DNA of 64,000 nucleotides, taken from contig SAQE01000003.1 of the NCBI GenBank assembly GCA_004020545.1, forward strand, positions 1-64,000. Reading direction: 5' to 3'. Within the stretch, counting starts at the first letter, position 1. Every line of letters starts with the position of its first letter. The notes under the pieces are model-generated. The model saw nothing but the letters and a program-made list of their open reading frames with translations, was not told the origin of the DNA and did not search any database. The DNA comes from Mesorhizobium sp. GTDB lineage: Bacteria; Pseudomonadota; Alphaproteobacteria; Rhizobiales; Rhizobiaceae. Below are positions 47,869 to 56,453 of this stretch, one piece after another. Made by a program: the position numbers and the translations under genes.

Positions 47869-49443
47869 ATGAGCGATAACGCGTCAGTCGAGCAGGAAGC
47901 GTCGGGTGGACGACGCGGACGCGGCGCCAGCGGCGGCGCGGCGGCACGCCGGGCGGCCCGTTCGGGCGGCGGTCCGGGCACCCAGCTCACCTACATCAAG
48001 CGCAAGATCAACGTCTATGAGGTCCTCAACGAGGAGGGCCTGGCGCTGATCGAGAAGAACACCGATACGGTGCTGGAAGAGATCGGCATCATTTTTCGCG
48101 ATGACGCCGAGGCGCTCGCGCTGTGGAAGGAGGCCGGCGCCGACGTCAGGGGCGAGCGCGTGCATTTCCCCAAAGGGCTCTGCCGCTCGCTACTGAAGAC
48201 CGCGCCCTCCATCTACACCCAGCATGCGCGCAACCCGGAACGCTCTGTGCAGATCGGCGGCAATGCGACGGTGTTCGCGCCGGTCTACGGCCCGCCCTTC
48301 GTGCGCGACCTCGACGGCAACCGCCGTTATGCAACGATCGAGGATTTCCAGAATTTCGTGAAGCTCGCCTATATGGCTCCGTCGATCCATCACTCGGGCG
48401 GCACGGTGTGCGAGCCGGTCGACGTGCCGGTCAACAAGCGGCATCTCGACATGGTCTATTCGCACATCCGCTATTCGGACAAACCTTTCATGGGCTCGGT
48501 GACGGCGCCGGAACGCGCCGAGGACACGGTGGCGATGGCAAAGATCGTGTTCGGCGACGACTTCGTCGAGAACAACACGGTGCTGACCAGCCTGATCAAC
48601 GCCAACTCGCCGATGGTGTTCGACGAGACCATGCTCGGGGCGCTGAAGGTCTACTCGCGCCACAACCAGGCCTGCATCGTCACGCCGTTCATCCTCGCCG
48701 GCGCGATGAGCCCGGTCACGGTCGCTGGCACACTGACGCAGGTGCTCGCCGAAGTGCTCGCCGGCGCCTCGTTCACGCAGCTCATCCGCCCCGGCGCGCC
48801 GGTGCTGTTCGGCACCTTCGCCTCGTCCATCTCGATGCAGTCTGGCGCGCCGACCTTCGGCACGCCGGAGCCATCGCTGGTCTCCTATGGCGCCGCACAG
48901 CTCGCCCGCCGTCTCGGCCTGCCGTTCCGCACCGGCGGCTCGCTCTGCGCCTCCAAGGTCCCGGATGCGCAGGCGGCCTATGAGAGCGCCAACACGCTGA
49001 ACTCGACGATCCTTGCCGGCACCAATTTCGTGCTGCATTCGGCCGGCTGGCTCGAGGGCGGCCTCGCCTCCTGCTACGAAAAGTTCATGATGGACATCGA
49101 CCAGCTCGGCATGCAGCAGAAGTTTTCGGAAGGTGTCGACCTGTCGGAAAACGGCCAGGCGATGGATGCCATCCGCCAGGTCGGCCCGGGAAGCCATTAT
49201 CTCGGCTGCGACCACACCCAGGCGAATTTCCAGACCGCCTTCTACCGCTCCAATATCGCCGACAACAATTCCTACGAGCAGTGGCTGGCCGAGGGCGAGA
49301 AGACGGCGCCGCAGCGCGCCAACGAGCTCGCCCGCCGCTGGCTGGAAAGCTACGAGGCACCGCATCTCGACCCGGCGATCGACGAGGCGCTGAAGGACTT
49401 CATCGCCAAGAAGAAGGGCTCGATGCCCGACGCCTTCACTTGA
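47869..49443 (+). CDS. MttB-family methyltransferase without pyrrolysine
   Basis: A 524-residue member of the trimethylamine methyltransferase (COG5598) superfamily. It has a basic low-complexity leader (about residues 12-36), then the TIM-barrel (DTVLEEIGIIFRDDAEALAL, FMGSVTAPERAEDTVAMAK, SYGAAQLARRLGLPFRTGGS). No in-frame TAG occurs, so it belongs to the non-pyrrolysine group; characterised members act on glycine betaine (MtgB), proline betaine or carnitine. The substrate here is open, but a betaine is likely since bmt, sox and dehydrogenase genes are nearby. It is opposite the corrinoid gene, which is its probable methyl acceptor. Confidence 0.93.
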   Translation: MSDNASVEQEASGGRRGRGASGGAAARRAARSGGGPGTQLTYIKRKINVYEVLNEEGLALIEKNTDTVLEEIGIIFRDDAEALALWKEAGADVRGERVHFPKGLCRSLLKTAPSIYTQHARNPERSVQIGGNATVFAPVYGPPFVRDLDGNRRYATIEDFQNFVKLAYMAPSIHHSGGTVCEPVDVPVNKRHLDMVYSHIRYSDKPFMGSVTAPERAEDTVAMAKIVFGDDFVENNTVLTSLINANSPMVFDETMLGALKVYSRHNQACIVTPFILAGAMSPVTVAGTLTQVLAEVLAGASFTQLIRPGAPVLFGTFASSISMQSGAPTFGTPEPSLVSYGAAQLARRLGLPFRTGGSLCASKVPDAQAAYESANTLNSTILAGTNFVLHSAGWLEGGLASCYEKFMMDIDQLGMQQKFSEGVDLSENGQAMDAIRQVGPGSHYLGCDHTQANFQTAFYRSNIADNNSYEQWLAEGEKTAPQRANELARRWLESYEAPHLDPAIDEALKDFIAKKKGSMPDAFT

Positions 49444-49532
49444 AAGGAGCCCGAGTCAGGCCGGGCTAAAGTCGCCAACATCATTCACAAGGAAGTCTGG
49501 CGGAGCGCGTTCTCCGAGCCGGACCGAAAGGG

Positions 49533-50222
49533 ATGATTTTTTCGCGCGGCACGATTGATGGAATCGCGGCAGCGCTGGCAGTTCACGGCCTGATTTTGCG
49601 CGGCGGCTTCAATTTTGCCGACAATGAAGCTGCGCCTGCCGGAAACTCCGGCGGCGCTGCCAAGTCTGCCTTGCTAGTCGGGCAAGCGGGCGCGGCGCCC
49701 TGGCCACATTTTCAGCGCTGGCTGGTCCGACAGGCGCGGGGGATCGCCAATCCGCTCGATACGTGGTCGCGCGAAGTGATCGGCGCGGTCGCGCAAGAGT
49801 TCGGCGCCCGCGCGGTGTCGCCCTCCGAGCGGCCCTATCTGCCGTTCCAGCAATGGGCAATGCGGGCGGAGAAGCTCAAGCCGTCGCCGCTCGGTATCCT
49901 CATGCATCCGACATACGGGCTCTGGCATGCCTATCGCGGGGCGCTGCTCTTCGAGGAGGAGATTTTCCTCCCGGAACCTCAAGAAGCGATTCACCTGTGC
50001 GACACATGTGTCGAAAAACCCTGCATGAAATCCTGTCCGGTCGACGCCTATTCCGAGCGGGGTTTTGCCCATGAGGCCTGCCTCGGTCACGTGCGAGGAC
50101 CTCGCGGTGAGCCCTGCCGGGCAGGCGGCTGCCTCGACCGCAACGCTTGCCCCTACGGCACAAGCTATCGCTATCCGTCGGGGGTGCAGGCCTTTCACAT
50201 GGCGGCGTTTGCGCGCCTTTAA
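49533..50222 (+). CDS. 4Fe-4S ferredoxin-type protein
   Basis: A 229-residue protein whose N-terminal 130 residues match no family I know. One complete Fe-S motif is CDTCVEKPCMKSCP (Cys156, Cys159, Cys164, Cys168), and a second cysteine group lies in EACLGHVRGPRGEPCRAGG and CLDRNACPYGTSY. The layout recalls QueG/reductive-dehalogenase-like ferredoxins. Downstream of mttB by 90 bases on the same strand, it could supply electrons to the RACo-like activator or to MetV (inference). Confidence 0.78.
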   Translation: MIFSRGTIDGIAAALAVHGLILRGGFNFADNEAAPAGNSGGAAKSALLVGQAGAAPWPHFQRWLVRQARGIANPLDTWSREVIGAVAQEFGARAVSPSERPYLPFQQWAMRAEKLKPSPLGILMHPTYGLWHAYRGALLFEEEIFLPEPQEAIHLCDTCVEKPCMKSCPVDAYSERGFAHEACLGHVRGPRGEPCRAGGCLDRNACPYGTSYRYPSGVQAFHMAAFARL

Positions 50223-50325
50223 GATGAATATCGCCCGCACGAAATCTTGAACGGCGGGCTCCGGGATTGTCTTGCCGGAGTGGCGCGCGCCGATATCTAT
50301 CTCGCGACAGAGAACGGAGGGCCGC

Positions 50326-51057
50326 ATGGCGCGAAAAGACATCGAGATCGAGACCAGCGACGGCAAGGCAGAGGCGGGACTTTTCCGGCCGGCGACCACG
50401 GCCAAGGCCGGCGTCATCCTCTATATGGATGCCTTCGGGCCGCGCCCGGTGCTTGACGAGATGGCGGAGAGGCTTGCCGGGCGGGGCTATGCCGTGCTGG
50501 TGCCCGATCTCTTTTATCGCAAAGCACCCTACGGTCCGTTCGATGCCAAAACCGCCTTCACGGTGGAGGAAACCAAGACCAAATTGATGGCGCTGGTGAC
50601 CGGCACCACGCAGGGGATGACAATTCGCGACAGCGCTGCCTTCCTCGACGCGCTCACCTCCGAAGGCATTGATGGGCCGGTGGGCGTCGTCGGCTATTGC
50701 ATGGGCGGCGCGCGGGCGCTGAACGCGGCTGCGACCTATCCCGACCGCATCGTCGCGGCGGCGAGCTTCCACGGCGGCAATCTCGCAAGCGACGCCGCCG
50801 ACAGCCCGCACCGCAAGGCCGCCTCGATCAAGGCGCGCGTCTATGTCGGCACCGCCGGCATCGACCGCAGCTTTCCGCCGGAGCAGTCGGCGCGGCTAGC
50901 CGAGGCGCTCAGGGCCGCCGAGGTCGATCATGTGATCGAGAATTTTGTCGGCGTCGGCCATGGCTGGTGCATCAAGGACCACAGCGTTTACAACGAAGCC
51001 GCGGCCGAGCGCCACTGGAAGCGGCTGACGACGTTTTTCAGTGAGACGCTGCGATAG
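50326..51057 (+). CDS. dienelactone hydrolase-family protein
   Basis: A 243-residue alpha/beta hydrolase of the dienelactone hydrolase family. The nucleophile is the cysteine in VGVVGYCMGGARALN (about Cys125); the Asp in the following strand and the His in GVGHGWCIKDH complete the triad. ACGGAGGG precedes the ATG; an ATG at 50272 is open in frame but has no such site. The family opens lactone or thioester rings; the natural substrate is unknown. Confidence 0.9.
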   Translation: MARKDIEIETSDGKAEAGLFRPATTAKAGVILYMDAFGPRPVLDEMAERLAGRGYAVLVPDLFYRKAPYGPFDAKTAFTVEETKTKLMALVTGTTQGMTIRDSAAFLDALTSEGIDGPVGVVGYCMGGARALNAAATYPDRIVAAASFHGGNLASDAADSPHRKAASIKARVYVGTAGIDRSFPPEQSARLAEALRAAEVDHVIENFVGVGHGWCIKDHSVYNEAAAERHWKRLTTFFSETLR

Positions 51058-51122
51058 TCGCTCCGCAAAAAAATCTTTCCATCGTCCCAAGGATTAGCCA
51101 TTAGCCTTCGTCCAACGGGCAA

Positions 51123-51680
51123 ATGACGGCGATGATGCTGGACGACAGCGAAGCCTCCGATGCCGAATTGATCGGACGGGCGAGGGGCGGAGACAGGGGG
51201 GCTTTCGGCAAACTGCTCGAAAGGCACTATGGCTTCGTCTATCGCGCCGCCTATCGCTGGTGCGGCCGGAAGGCCGACGCCGAGGACATCGCCCAGGACG
51301 TCTGCGTGCGGCTCGGCCGGGCGATCCGCGACTATCAGGGCAACGGCGCCTTCACGACCTGGCTCTACGCCATGACGCTGAACGCGGCGCGCGACATGAT
51401 GCGCAAGCGGGCGCGCGACACGGCCAAGACCGAAGCTTACGGCACCTACGCGCTGATAGCGGGCTCGGCTGAAGGCCAGGACCCGACCGAGGCGCTGTGG
51501 GCGGCGGTGCGTATGCTGCCCGACAAGCAGCGCGACGCCGTGCTGCTCGTCTATGGCGAGGGCCTGAATCACGCGGCTGCGGCCGAGGTGATGGCGATCT
51601 CGGAGACGACGGTTTCCTGGCACATCCATGAAGCGAAGAAACGGCTGAAGGTGGTCATGCGTTCAGCCGGGGAAGTGTGA
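51123..51680 (+). CDS. ECF-type RNA polymerase sigma factor
   Basis: A 185-residue sigma-70 factor of the extracytoplasmic-function class. Region 2 contains YRWCGRKADAEDIAQDVCVRLG (DAEDIAQD core) and region 4 contains LNHAAAAEVMAISETTVSWH, the HTH that reads the -35 element. The gene overlaps the following VWA gene by four bases, so the VWA/membrane protein may be its regulator or output. Such pairs usually autoregulate, but I could not find a convincing target promoter. Confidence 0.93.
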   Translation: MTAMMLDDSEASDAELIGRARGGDRGAFGKLLERHYGFVYRAAYRWCGRKADAEDIAQDVCVRLGRAIRDYQGNGAFTTWLYAMTLNAARDMMRKRARDTAKTEAYGTYALIAGSAEGQDPTEALWAAVRMLPDKQRDAVLLVYGEGLNHAAAAEVMAISETTVSWHIHEAKKRLKVVMRSAGEV

Positions 51681-53818
51681 CCATGGTCGACGACAACGAA
51701 CTCGAAAGGCTGCGCGATATCGCAGTGCCGGCGCCCGACGGCGAGGCGAAAGCCCGCGCGTTCGCCGCCGCGATGCGCGCTTTCGACATGGACGAAAAAT
51801 TTTCGACCGCCCCCCAAGGATCGGCAGCAGGTCTTCGTCTCACGGAGCGAGCAAGAAAGCTCTGGAGAGAGATCATGCAACGGAAACTTATTGCGACGCC
51901 GGCCATCACCGCGCTGGTTGCGCTGCCTATCGCCGGCTATGCCGCTTTTGAGATGCTGAAGGAACAACCGCCCGTCATCGGCGGCAACGGGAAGGTCACC
52001 GAAACGGTCTCCGACAAGCCGGTGGCGCGGAAGCCTGCGCTCGTCCAACCCTCAATCAACAAGCCGCTGACCGTCGCACCCGCCAAGGAGAAGAAGACCG
52101 ACGCCGATAGCGAAGATCGCCTCAAGGATGAGGCCGAGGTTGCGCCCGTATCGCCGCCGAAGCCGGCCACGGAAGTCGACAGCCTGGTCAAGCAGGAGAT
52201 GGCGCCCGACGCGTTGCCCGCTCCGGCGCCGGCAGAAAGCAGCCAACTTGCGTCCGGCGGACGCGCGAATGCGCAGGCGCCTGCGGCCGCCATGCGGTCT
52301 GCCCAGGCGCCTGCCGGCGCGGTCGCCGGACCCAAGCTGATGGTGCAGCCCGCGCCCATGCCGGCCGACCAGATGCAGCCGCAGGAGGAAAACCGCGACC
52401 GTATCGAGACCTTCAAGACCAATCCTGTGCACGGAACGGCGCAGGACCCGGTCTCGACCTTCTCGATCGATGTCGACACGGCCTCCTATTCCTTCGTGCG
52501 GCGCTCGTTGAAGGAAGGAACTCTGCCCGACCCCGACACGGTTCGGGTCGAGGAGATGGTCAACTACTTCCCCTATGACTGGAAGGGGCCGGACTCGGCT
52601 GCGACGCCGTTCAACTCGACCGTCACGGTCATGCCGACGCCCTGGAACGGGCGCACCAAGCTGATGCATGTCGCGATCAAGGGTTTTGACGTGAAGCCGG
52701 CCGAGCAGCCGAAGGCCAATCTGGTGTTCCTGATCGACGTGTCGGGCTCGATGGACGAGCCGGACAAGCTGCCGCTGCTTAAATCCGCCTTCCGGCTGCT
52801 GGTCAGCAAGCTCAAAGCCGACGACACCGTCTCGATCGTCACCTATGCCGGCAATGCCGGCACGGTGCTGATGCCGACGAAGGCGGCGGAAAAGCAGAAG
52901 ATCCTTTCGGCCATCGACAATCTGGAGCCGGGCGGGTCGACGGCCGGCGAGGCCGGCATCAAGGAAGCCTACAAGCTTGCTCAGCAGTCCTTCGTCAAGG
53001 ACGGCATCAACCGGGTGATGCTCGCCACCGACGGCGACTTCAATGTCGGCCAGACCGATGACGACGACCTCAAGCAACTGATCGAGAAGGAGCGCAAGAC
53101 CGGCGTGTTTCTCTCGGTGTTCGGTTTCGGGCGCGGCAATCTGAACGACCAGATGATGCAGACCATCGCCCAGAACGGCAACGGCACAGCCGCCTATATC
53201 GACACGCTGGCCGAAGCCGAGAAGGTGCTGGTCGAGGACGCATCCTCGACGCTGTTCACCATCGCCAAGGACGTCAAGATCCAGGTCGAGTTCAACCCGG
53301 CCAAGGTCTCGGAATACCGCCTGGTCGGCTATGAGACCCGCGCCTTGAAGCGGGAGGACTTCAACAACGACCGCGTCGATGCCGGTGAGATCGGCTCCGG
53401 CCATTCGGTGACGGCGATTTACGAGATCACGCCGAAGGGCAGCGGCGCGGAACAGGTCGATCCGCTCCGCTACGGCCAGGCGAAAGTCGACAATGGCGGC
53501 GTTGCCAATGCGGATGAATATGCCTTCGTCAAGATCCGCTACAAGCTGCCGAACGAAGACGTCTCCAAGCTGATCACCACGCCGGTGACCGCGGTCAATG
53601 AGGTGCCGTCCTTCGACGAGGCAGGAAGCGACCAGCGCTTCTCTGTCGCTGTGGCCGCCTTCGGACAGAAGCTGCGCGACGAGGATCAGACGGCGAATTT
53701 CGACTACGACCGCATCCTGGAGATCGCCAATGCCGCCCGCGGCGCCGATCCGTTCGGATACAGGGCCGAGTTCTTGTCGCTGGTGCGCCTGGCCTCGTCG
53801 CTCGGCGGCACCAAATAG
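51677..53818 (+). CDS. VWA-domain membrane protein (YfbK-like, DUF3520)
   Basis: A 713-residue protein. Residues 1-60 may be a cytoplasmic anti-sigma-like segment. A transmembrane helix (LIATPAITALVALPIAGYAA, about 74-93) is followed by a Pro/Ala-rich stalk. Next come the YfbK-type von_Willebrand N-domain and the VWA domain with the MIDAS motif FLIDVSGSMDEPDK (about 352). The C-terminal DUF3520 ends the protein. The first residues overlap the sigma gene, and the short N-terminal part fits an anti-sigma role (inference). The GTG start at 51677 has an in-frame ATG alternative six bases later. Confidence 0.9.
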   Translation: MTMVDDNELERLRDIAVPAPDGEAKARAFAAAMRAFDMDEKFSTAPQGSAAGLRLTERARKLWREIMQRKLIATPAITALVALPIAGYAAFEMLKEQPPVIGGNGKVTETVSDKPVARKPALVQPSINKPLTVAPAKEKKTDADSEDRLKDEAEVAPVSPPKPATEVDSLVKQEMAPDALPAPAPAESSQLASGGRANAQAPAAAMRSAQAPAGAVAGPKLMVQPAPMPADQMQPQEENRDRIETFKTNPVHGTAQDPVSTFSIDVDTASYSFVRRSLKEGTLPDPDTVRVEEMVNYFPYDWKGPDSAATPFNSTVTVMPTPWNGRTKLMHVAIKGFDVKPAEQPKANLVFLIDVSGSMDEPDKLPLLKSAFRLLVSKLKADDTVSIVTYAGNAGTVLMPTKAAEKQKILSAIDNLEPGGSTAGEAGIKEAYKLAQQSFVKDGINRVMLATDGDFNVGQTDDDDLKQLIEKERKTGVFLSVFGFGRGNLNDQMMQTIAQNGNGTAAYIDTLAEAEKVLVEDASSTLFTIAKDVKIQVEFNPAKVSEYRLVGYETRALKREDFNNDRVDAGEIGSGHSVTAIYEITPKGSGAEQVDPLRYGQAKVDNGGVANADEYAFVKIRYKLPNEDVSKLITTPVTAVNEVPSFDEAGSDQRFSVAVAAFGQKLRDEDQTANFDYDRILEIANAARGADPFGYRAEFLSLVRLASSLGGTK

Positions 53819-53835
53819 GATAGCCCACATTGAGC

Positions 53836-53867
53836 AAAAGGCCGGCGTGGAACCCGCCGGCCTTTTT
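53836..53867 (+). terminator. intrinsic terminator
   Basis: AAAAGGCCGGCG pairs with CGCCGGCCTTTT around a seven-base loop and runs into a T-tract, 17 bases after the VWA gene. Confidence 0.93.
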
Positions 53868-53958
53868 GCCGATCGTTAAATTGCACGGCTTTTCCGGAAC
53901 CTCATCGCAATGCCCTCTCTGTTAGTCAAAGCTGATAGAAAGGTTTGAGGGGCTGGAA

Positions 53959-54237
53959 TTGCATATCACCGGGAACGCGGCGTCGACTGCAGGCAACCTT
54001 CAGGCGCGAGCGCCATCCGCTTCATCGACTGAATCCGCGCGTATCAGGAATGATGTCGACGCGGCCCGCAATACGGCGCTCTCCGCGCTGAACAATGACC
54101 GCTTCCGCGTGATGCTGGAGCAGATCAGCGACCCGCGCGCGTCGGGCGCGTTGATGACGATGGGCGCTGACGGCAGCAACAGCGCCGCTACCGACCTCAA
54201 TACGGCGCTGTCGCGTTACGCCGAAAACAGCGAATAA
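53959..54237 (+). CDS. 92-residue hypothetical protein with TTG start
   Basis: An open frame starting with TTG (GAGGGG about seven bases upstream) and coding for a Ser/Ala-rich, soluble protein with a helical middle (SARIRNDVDAARNTALSALN). I know no homologue. It is followed by the convergent bmt stop 12 bases away. The codon usage is like that of the neighbours, but the TTG start and lack of a family make it uncertain. Confidence 0.5.
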   Translation: MHITGNAASTAGNLQARAPSASSTESARIRNDVDAARNTALSALNNDRFRVMLEQISDPRASGALMTMGADGSNSAATDLNTALSRYAENSE

Positions 54238-54249
54238 AGCAGGCCTCGT

Positions 54250-55281
54250 TCAGGCGCGGCTGCGTCGGCGTTCGCGGCGGCCTTCGCCCGCGTCGCCTGC
54301 ACTCGCCGTCTTGTTGCGCATCGGGCCGATGCGCTCGACGATCGTCTCGACGGTGGGGCGCGTCGACTTGGTATGCGCGTCGAGCGCCTTGCGCATCGCG
54401 GCGAGGTGAGCGAACGAGGTGCCGCAGCAGCCGCCGACGATTTTTGCGCCGGCATCGACCGCCAGCCTGACATAGTCGGCCATCAATTCGGGCGTCCCGG
54501 AATAGTGGATCTCGGCGCCGCGGAATTCGGGAATGCCGCAATTGCCCTTGACGATCACGGTGGCTTCCGGCTTCGCGTCGGTCATGTCGAGCAGCGAGGC
54601 CAGGATATCGGCCGCGCCCACGCCGCAATTGGCGCCGACGCCGAGCGGGGCCTGCGACAGACCGTCGGCGACGCCGTGGATGTCCTTCGGCAGCAATCCC
54701 ATCATGGTGCGGCCGGCGGTATCGAAGGAACCGGTGTAGGTATAGGGCAGGCCGACGCGGATCGCGGCTTCCGCTGCGGCGCGGATCTCGTCCGGCGCCG
54801 ACATGGTCTCGATCCAGGCGACTTCGGCGCCGCCGGCCTTGAGGCCTTCGATCTGCTCGGCGAAGGCGTCGACGGCATCTTCGTAGGTCATGGCGCCGAG
54901 CGGCACCAGCAACTCTCCCGTCGGACCGACGGAGCCGGCGACGATCACCTTGCGGCCGGCCTTGTCCGCGACGGAACGGGCGATCTCGGCGGCGCGCTTG
55001 TTAAGCTCGTAAACACGGTCCTGCGCATGATGCAGCTTCAGCCGGTGGCGGGTGCCGCCGAAGGAATTGGTCAGGATGATGTCGGCGCCGGCATCGACGA
55101 AATTCTGGTGCAGGCTGACGATGGTTTCGGGCGCTGTCTCATTGAGCAGCTCGGGCGCTTCGCCAGCCTCGAGGCCCATCGCGAACAGGTTGGTGCCCGT
55201 GGCGCCATCGGCCAGCAGCACGCCCTTTTCAGCAATCAGTGCGTCGATCGGGTTGGTCGCGGTCATGGCTTCAGCCTTCAT
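54250..55281 (-). CDS. bmt: betaine-homocysteine S-methyltransferase-like protein
   Basis: A 343-residue homocysteine methyltransferase-fold protein (Pfam S-methyl_trans). The zinc-binding cysteines are visible in GVGANCGVGAAD and GGCCGTSFAHL near the C-terminus, and VLLADGATGTNLFAMGLEAG opens the fold. In Sinorhizobium a related Bmt makes methionine from glycine betaine and homocysteine, leaving dimethylglycine. Alternatively it may use another methyl donor; the gene neighbourhood favours betaine. The ATG at 55281 has no good ribosome-binding site; an ATG at 55266 with AAGG upstream may be used. A palindrome ends 18 bases before the first ATG. The C-terminus is a basic tail (GRRERRRSRA). Confidence 0.88.
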   Translation of the reverse strand: MKAEAMTATNPIDALIAEKGVLLADGATGTNLFAMGLEAGEAPELLNETAPETIVSLHQNFVDAGADIILTNSFGGTRHRLKLHHAQDRVYELNKRAAEIARSVADKAGRKVIVAGSVGPTGELLVPLGAMTYEDAVDAFAEQIEGLKAGGAEVAWIETMSAPDEIRAAAEAAIRVGLPYTYTGSFDTAGRTMMGLLPKDIHGVADGLSQAPLGVGANCGVGAADILASLLDMTDAKPEATVIVKGNCGIPEFRGAEIHYSGTPELMADYVRLAVDAGAKIVGGCCGTSFAHLAAMRKALDAHTKSTRPTVETIVERIGPMRNKTASAGDAGEGRRERRRSRA

Positions 55282-55299
55282 GTTCGAAATTCGGATAAG

Positions 55300-55321
55300 G
55301 ATATAAAGAAGTCTTTATGTC
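55300..55321. promoter_or_regulatory. operator-like palindrome upstream of bmt
   Basis: GATATAAAGA, two bases, then TCTTTATGTC: 9 of 10 positions are symmetric. The left half is identical to that of the site at 41321-41342, and the distance to the downstream gene (18 bases) is close to the 16 bases seen there. Confidence 0.75.
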
Positions 55322-55379
55322 TAGTCAACGAATTTGCGGCGGAGAGCGTCCGCCTTGGCGCCACACGAGACGCCGGCCT

Positions 55380-56237
55380 TCAGACCGAGCCTGATGGGAA
55401 CGTCATGCCGGCCAGCTTCTGCGTGAAGCTTGCCGCCTCATGCGCGTTGACGTCGGCGGCGCGGATCAGATTGTCGAAATGGCTGGTCAGGGTGCGGACG
55501 GGCTGGGTGGCGTTGAGCACCAGGTACATGTCGCCGACATAGATCGCGGCGCGATAGGGCCCGAAAATCGTGTACGGGATCGAATAGCGCATGCGGCCGT
55601 CATATAGGAACAGCCGGAAGGTCGGGTAAAGGTCGTCGAGGAGGGTTGCCATGTGCAGCAATTGCCTGCGGCGCTCGGCTTCCGGGAAACGGTCCCAGAC
55701 ACCTAGGCCGCGCGCGAAGATCTCCAGCGTATGGCGCGGCATGCAGACTTCCATGTCGGTTTCGGGCCGCCTGGTGTAGTCGATGCGGTATTGCGTTTCG
55801 CCGGCCTGCGCCTCGCGGCTCTTGTTGGTGATGCCGGCCTCGTATTCGACCAGCGCCTCGGTGCGCAGCAGGTCGGGAATGCCAGCGGGCACATAGCGGA
55901 TCTTCGTTCCGGCCGCCTCGGCGTGCCATTTGGCGAGCAGCGTGCGGTCGAAGCCGTCGGGCGCCTCCTCGATCTCCAGGCTCTCGCGGATCTCACCGGT
56001 GACGCCTTCATCCTGGCTGAGCCCCAACAGCCAGTCGAGCGACACCTTGAACTCTGCAGCGATGTTGAGAAGCGTCTCGGCGCGGGGCAGGCGGGTCGAG
56101 GCGCCGGAGAGGAGCTGCGATAGCGCCGAACGGTCGATGCCGACGGCGGTCGCGAAGGCCGACTGGTTCAGATCGGAGCGTGTCAAGAGCAATTTCAGGC
56201 GCTCCCGAAAGATCGTCGACAGATCCCGCTTGTCCAT
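55380..56237 (-). CDS. XRE-family helix-turn-helix regulator
   Basis: A 285-residue regulator with an N-terminal XRE HTH (LNQSAFATAVGIDRSALSQL, about residues 23-42) and a large C-terminal domain of about 200 residues with no family I recognise. AGGAG lies seven bases before the second of two adjacent ATGs, which I use. It is on the same strand as bmt, 98 bases upstream of it, and divergent from the desaturase gene, so either could be its target. Confidence 0.87.
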   Translation of the reverse strand: MDKRDLSTIFRERLKLLLTRSDLNQSAFATAVGIDRSALSQLLSGASTRLPRAETLLNIAAEFKVSLDWLLGLSQDEGVTGEIRESLEIEEAPDGFDRTLLAKWHAEAAGTKIRYVPAGIPDLLRTEALVEYEAGITNKSREAQAGETQYRIDYTRRPETDMEVCMPRHTLEIFARGLGVWDRFPEAERRRQLLHMATLLDDLYPTFRLFLYDGRMRYSIPYTIFGPYRAAIYVGDMYLVLNATQPVRTLTSHFDNLIRAADVNAHEAASFTQKLAGMTFPSGSV

Positions 56238-56453
56238 CATTCTGCTCCTGTTCCTGGGAGGAAAAATTTGCGCCATGGCCGACCTGATTGCGGCTCAGGC
56301 GTAAATGAATCCCCAATTCTGTTTACAATATATAACATATGCAGCCAGAAATGCGCATTCGCAACAGTTTGTGCGCTTTGTCGCGTTGATGTAACCGCAG
56401 GCTCCTGACACAATGTTGTCAGGAATCAAACTGGTTCCGGCGACTGGAGGGCA

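Noticed and set aside
47869-49443. Pyrrolysine use in the MttB homologue
   Set aside because: The frame has no internal TAG and no pyl genes are in the window, so it is a non-pyrrolysine MttB.
52052-53830. 592-residue minus-strand frame over the VWA gene
   Set aside because: Antisense shadow; the terminator and MIDAS motif support the plus-strand gene.
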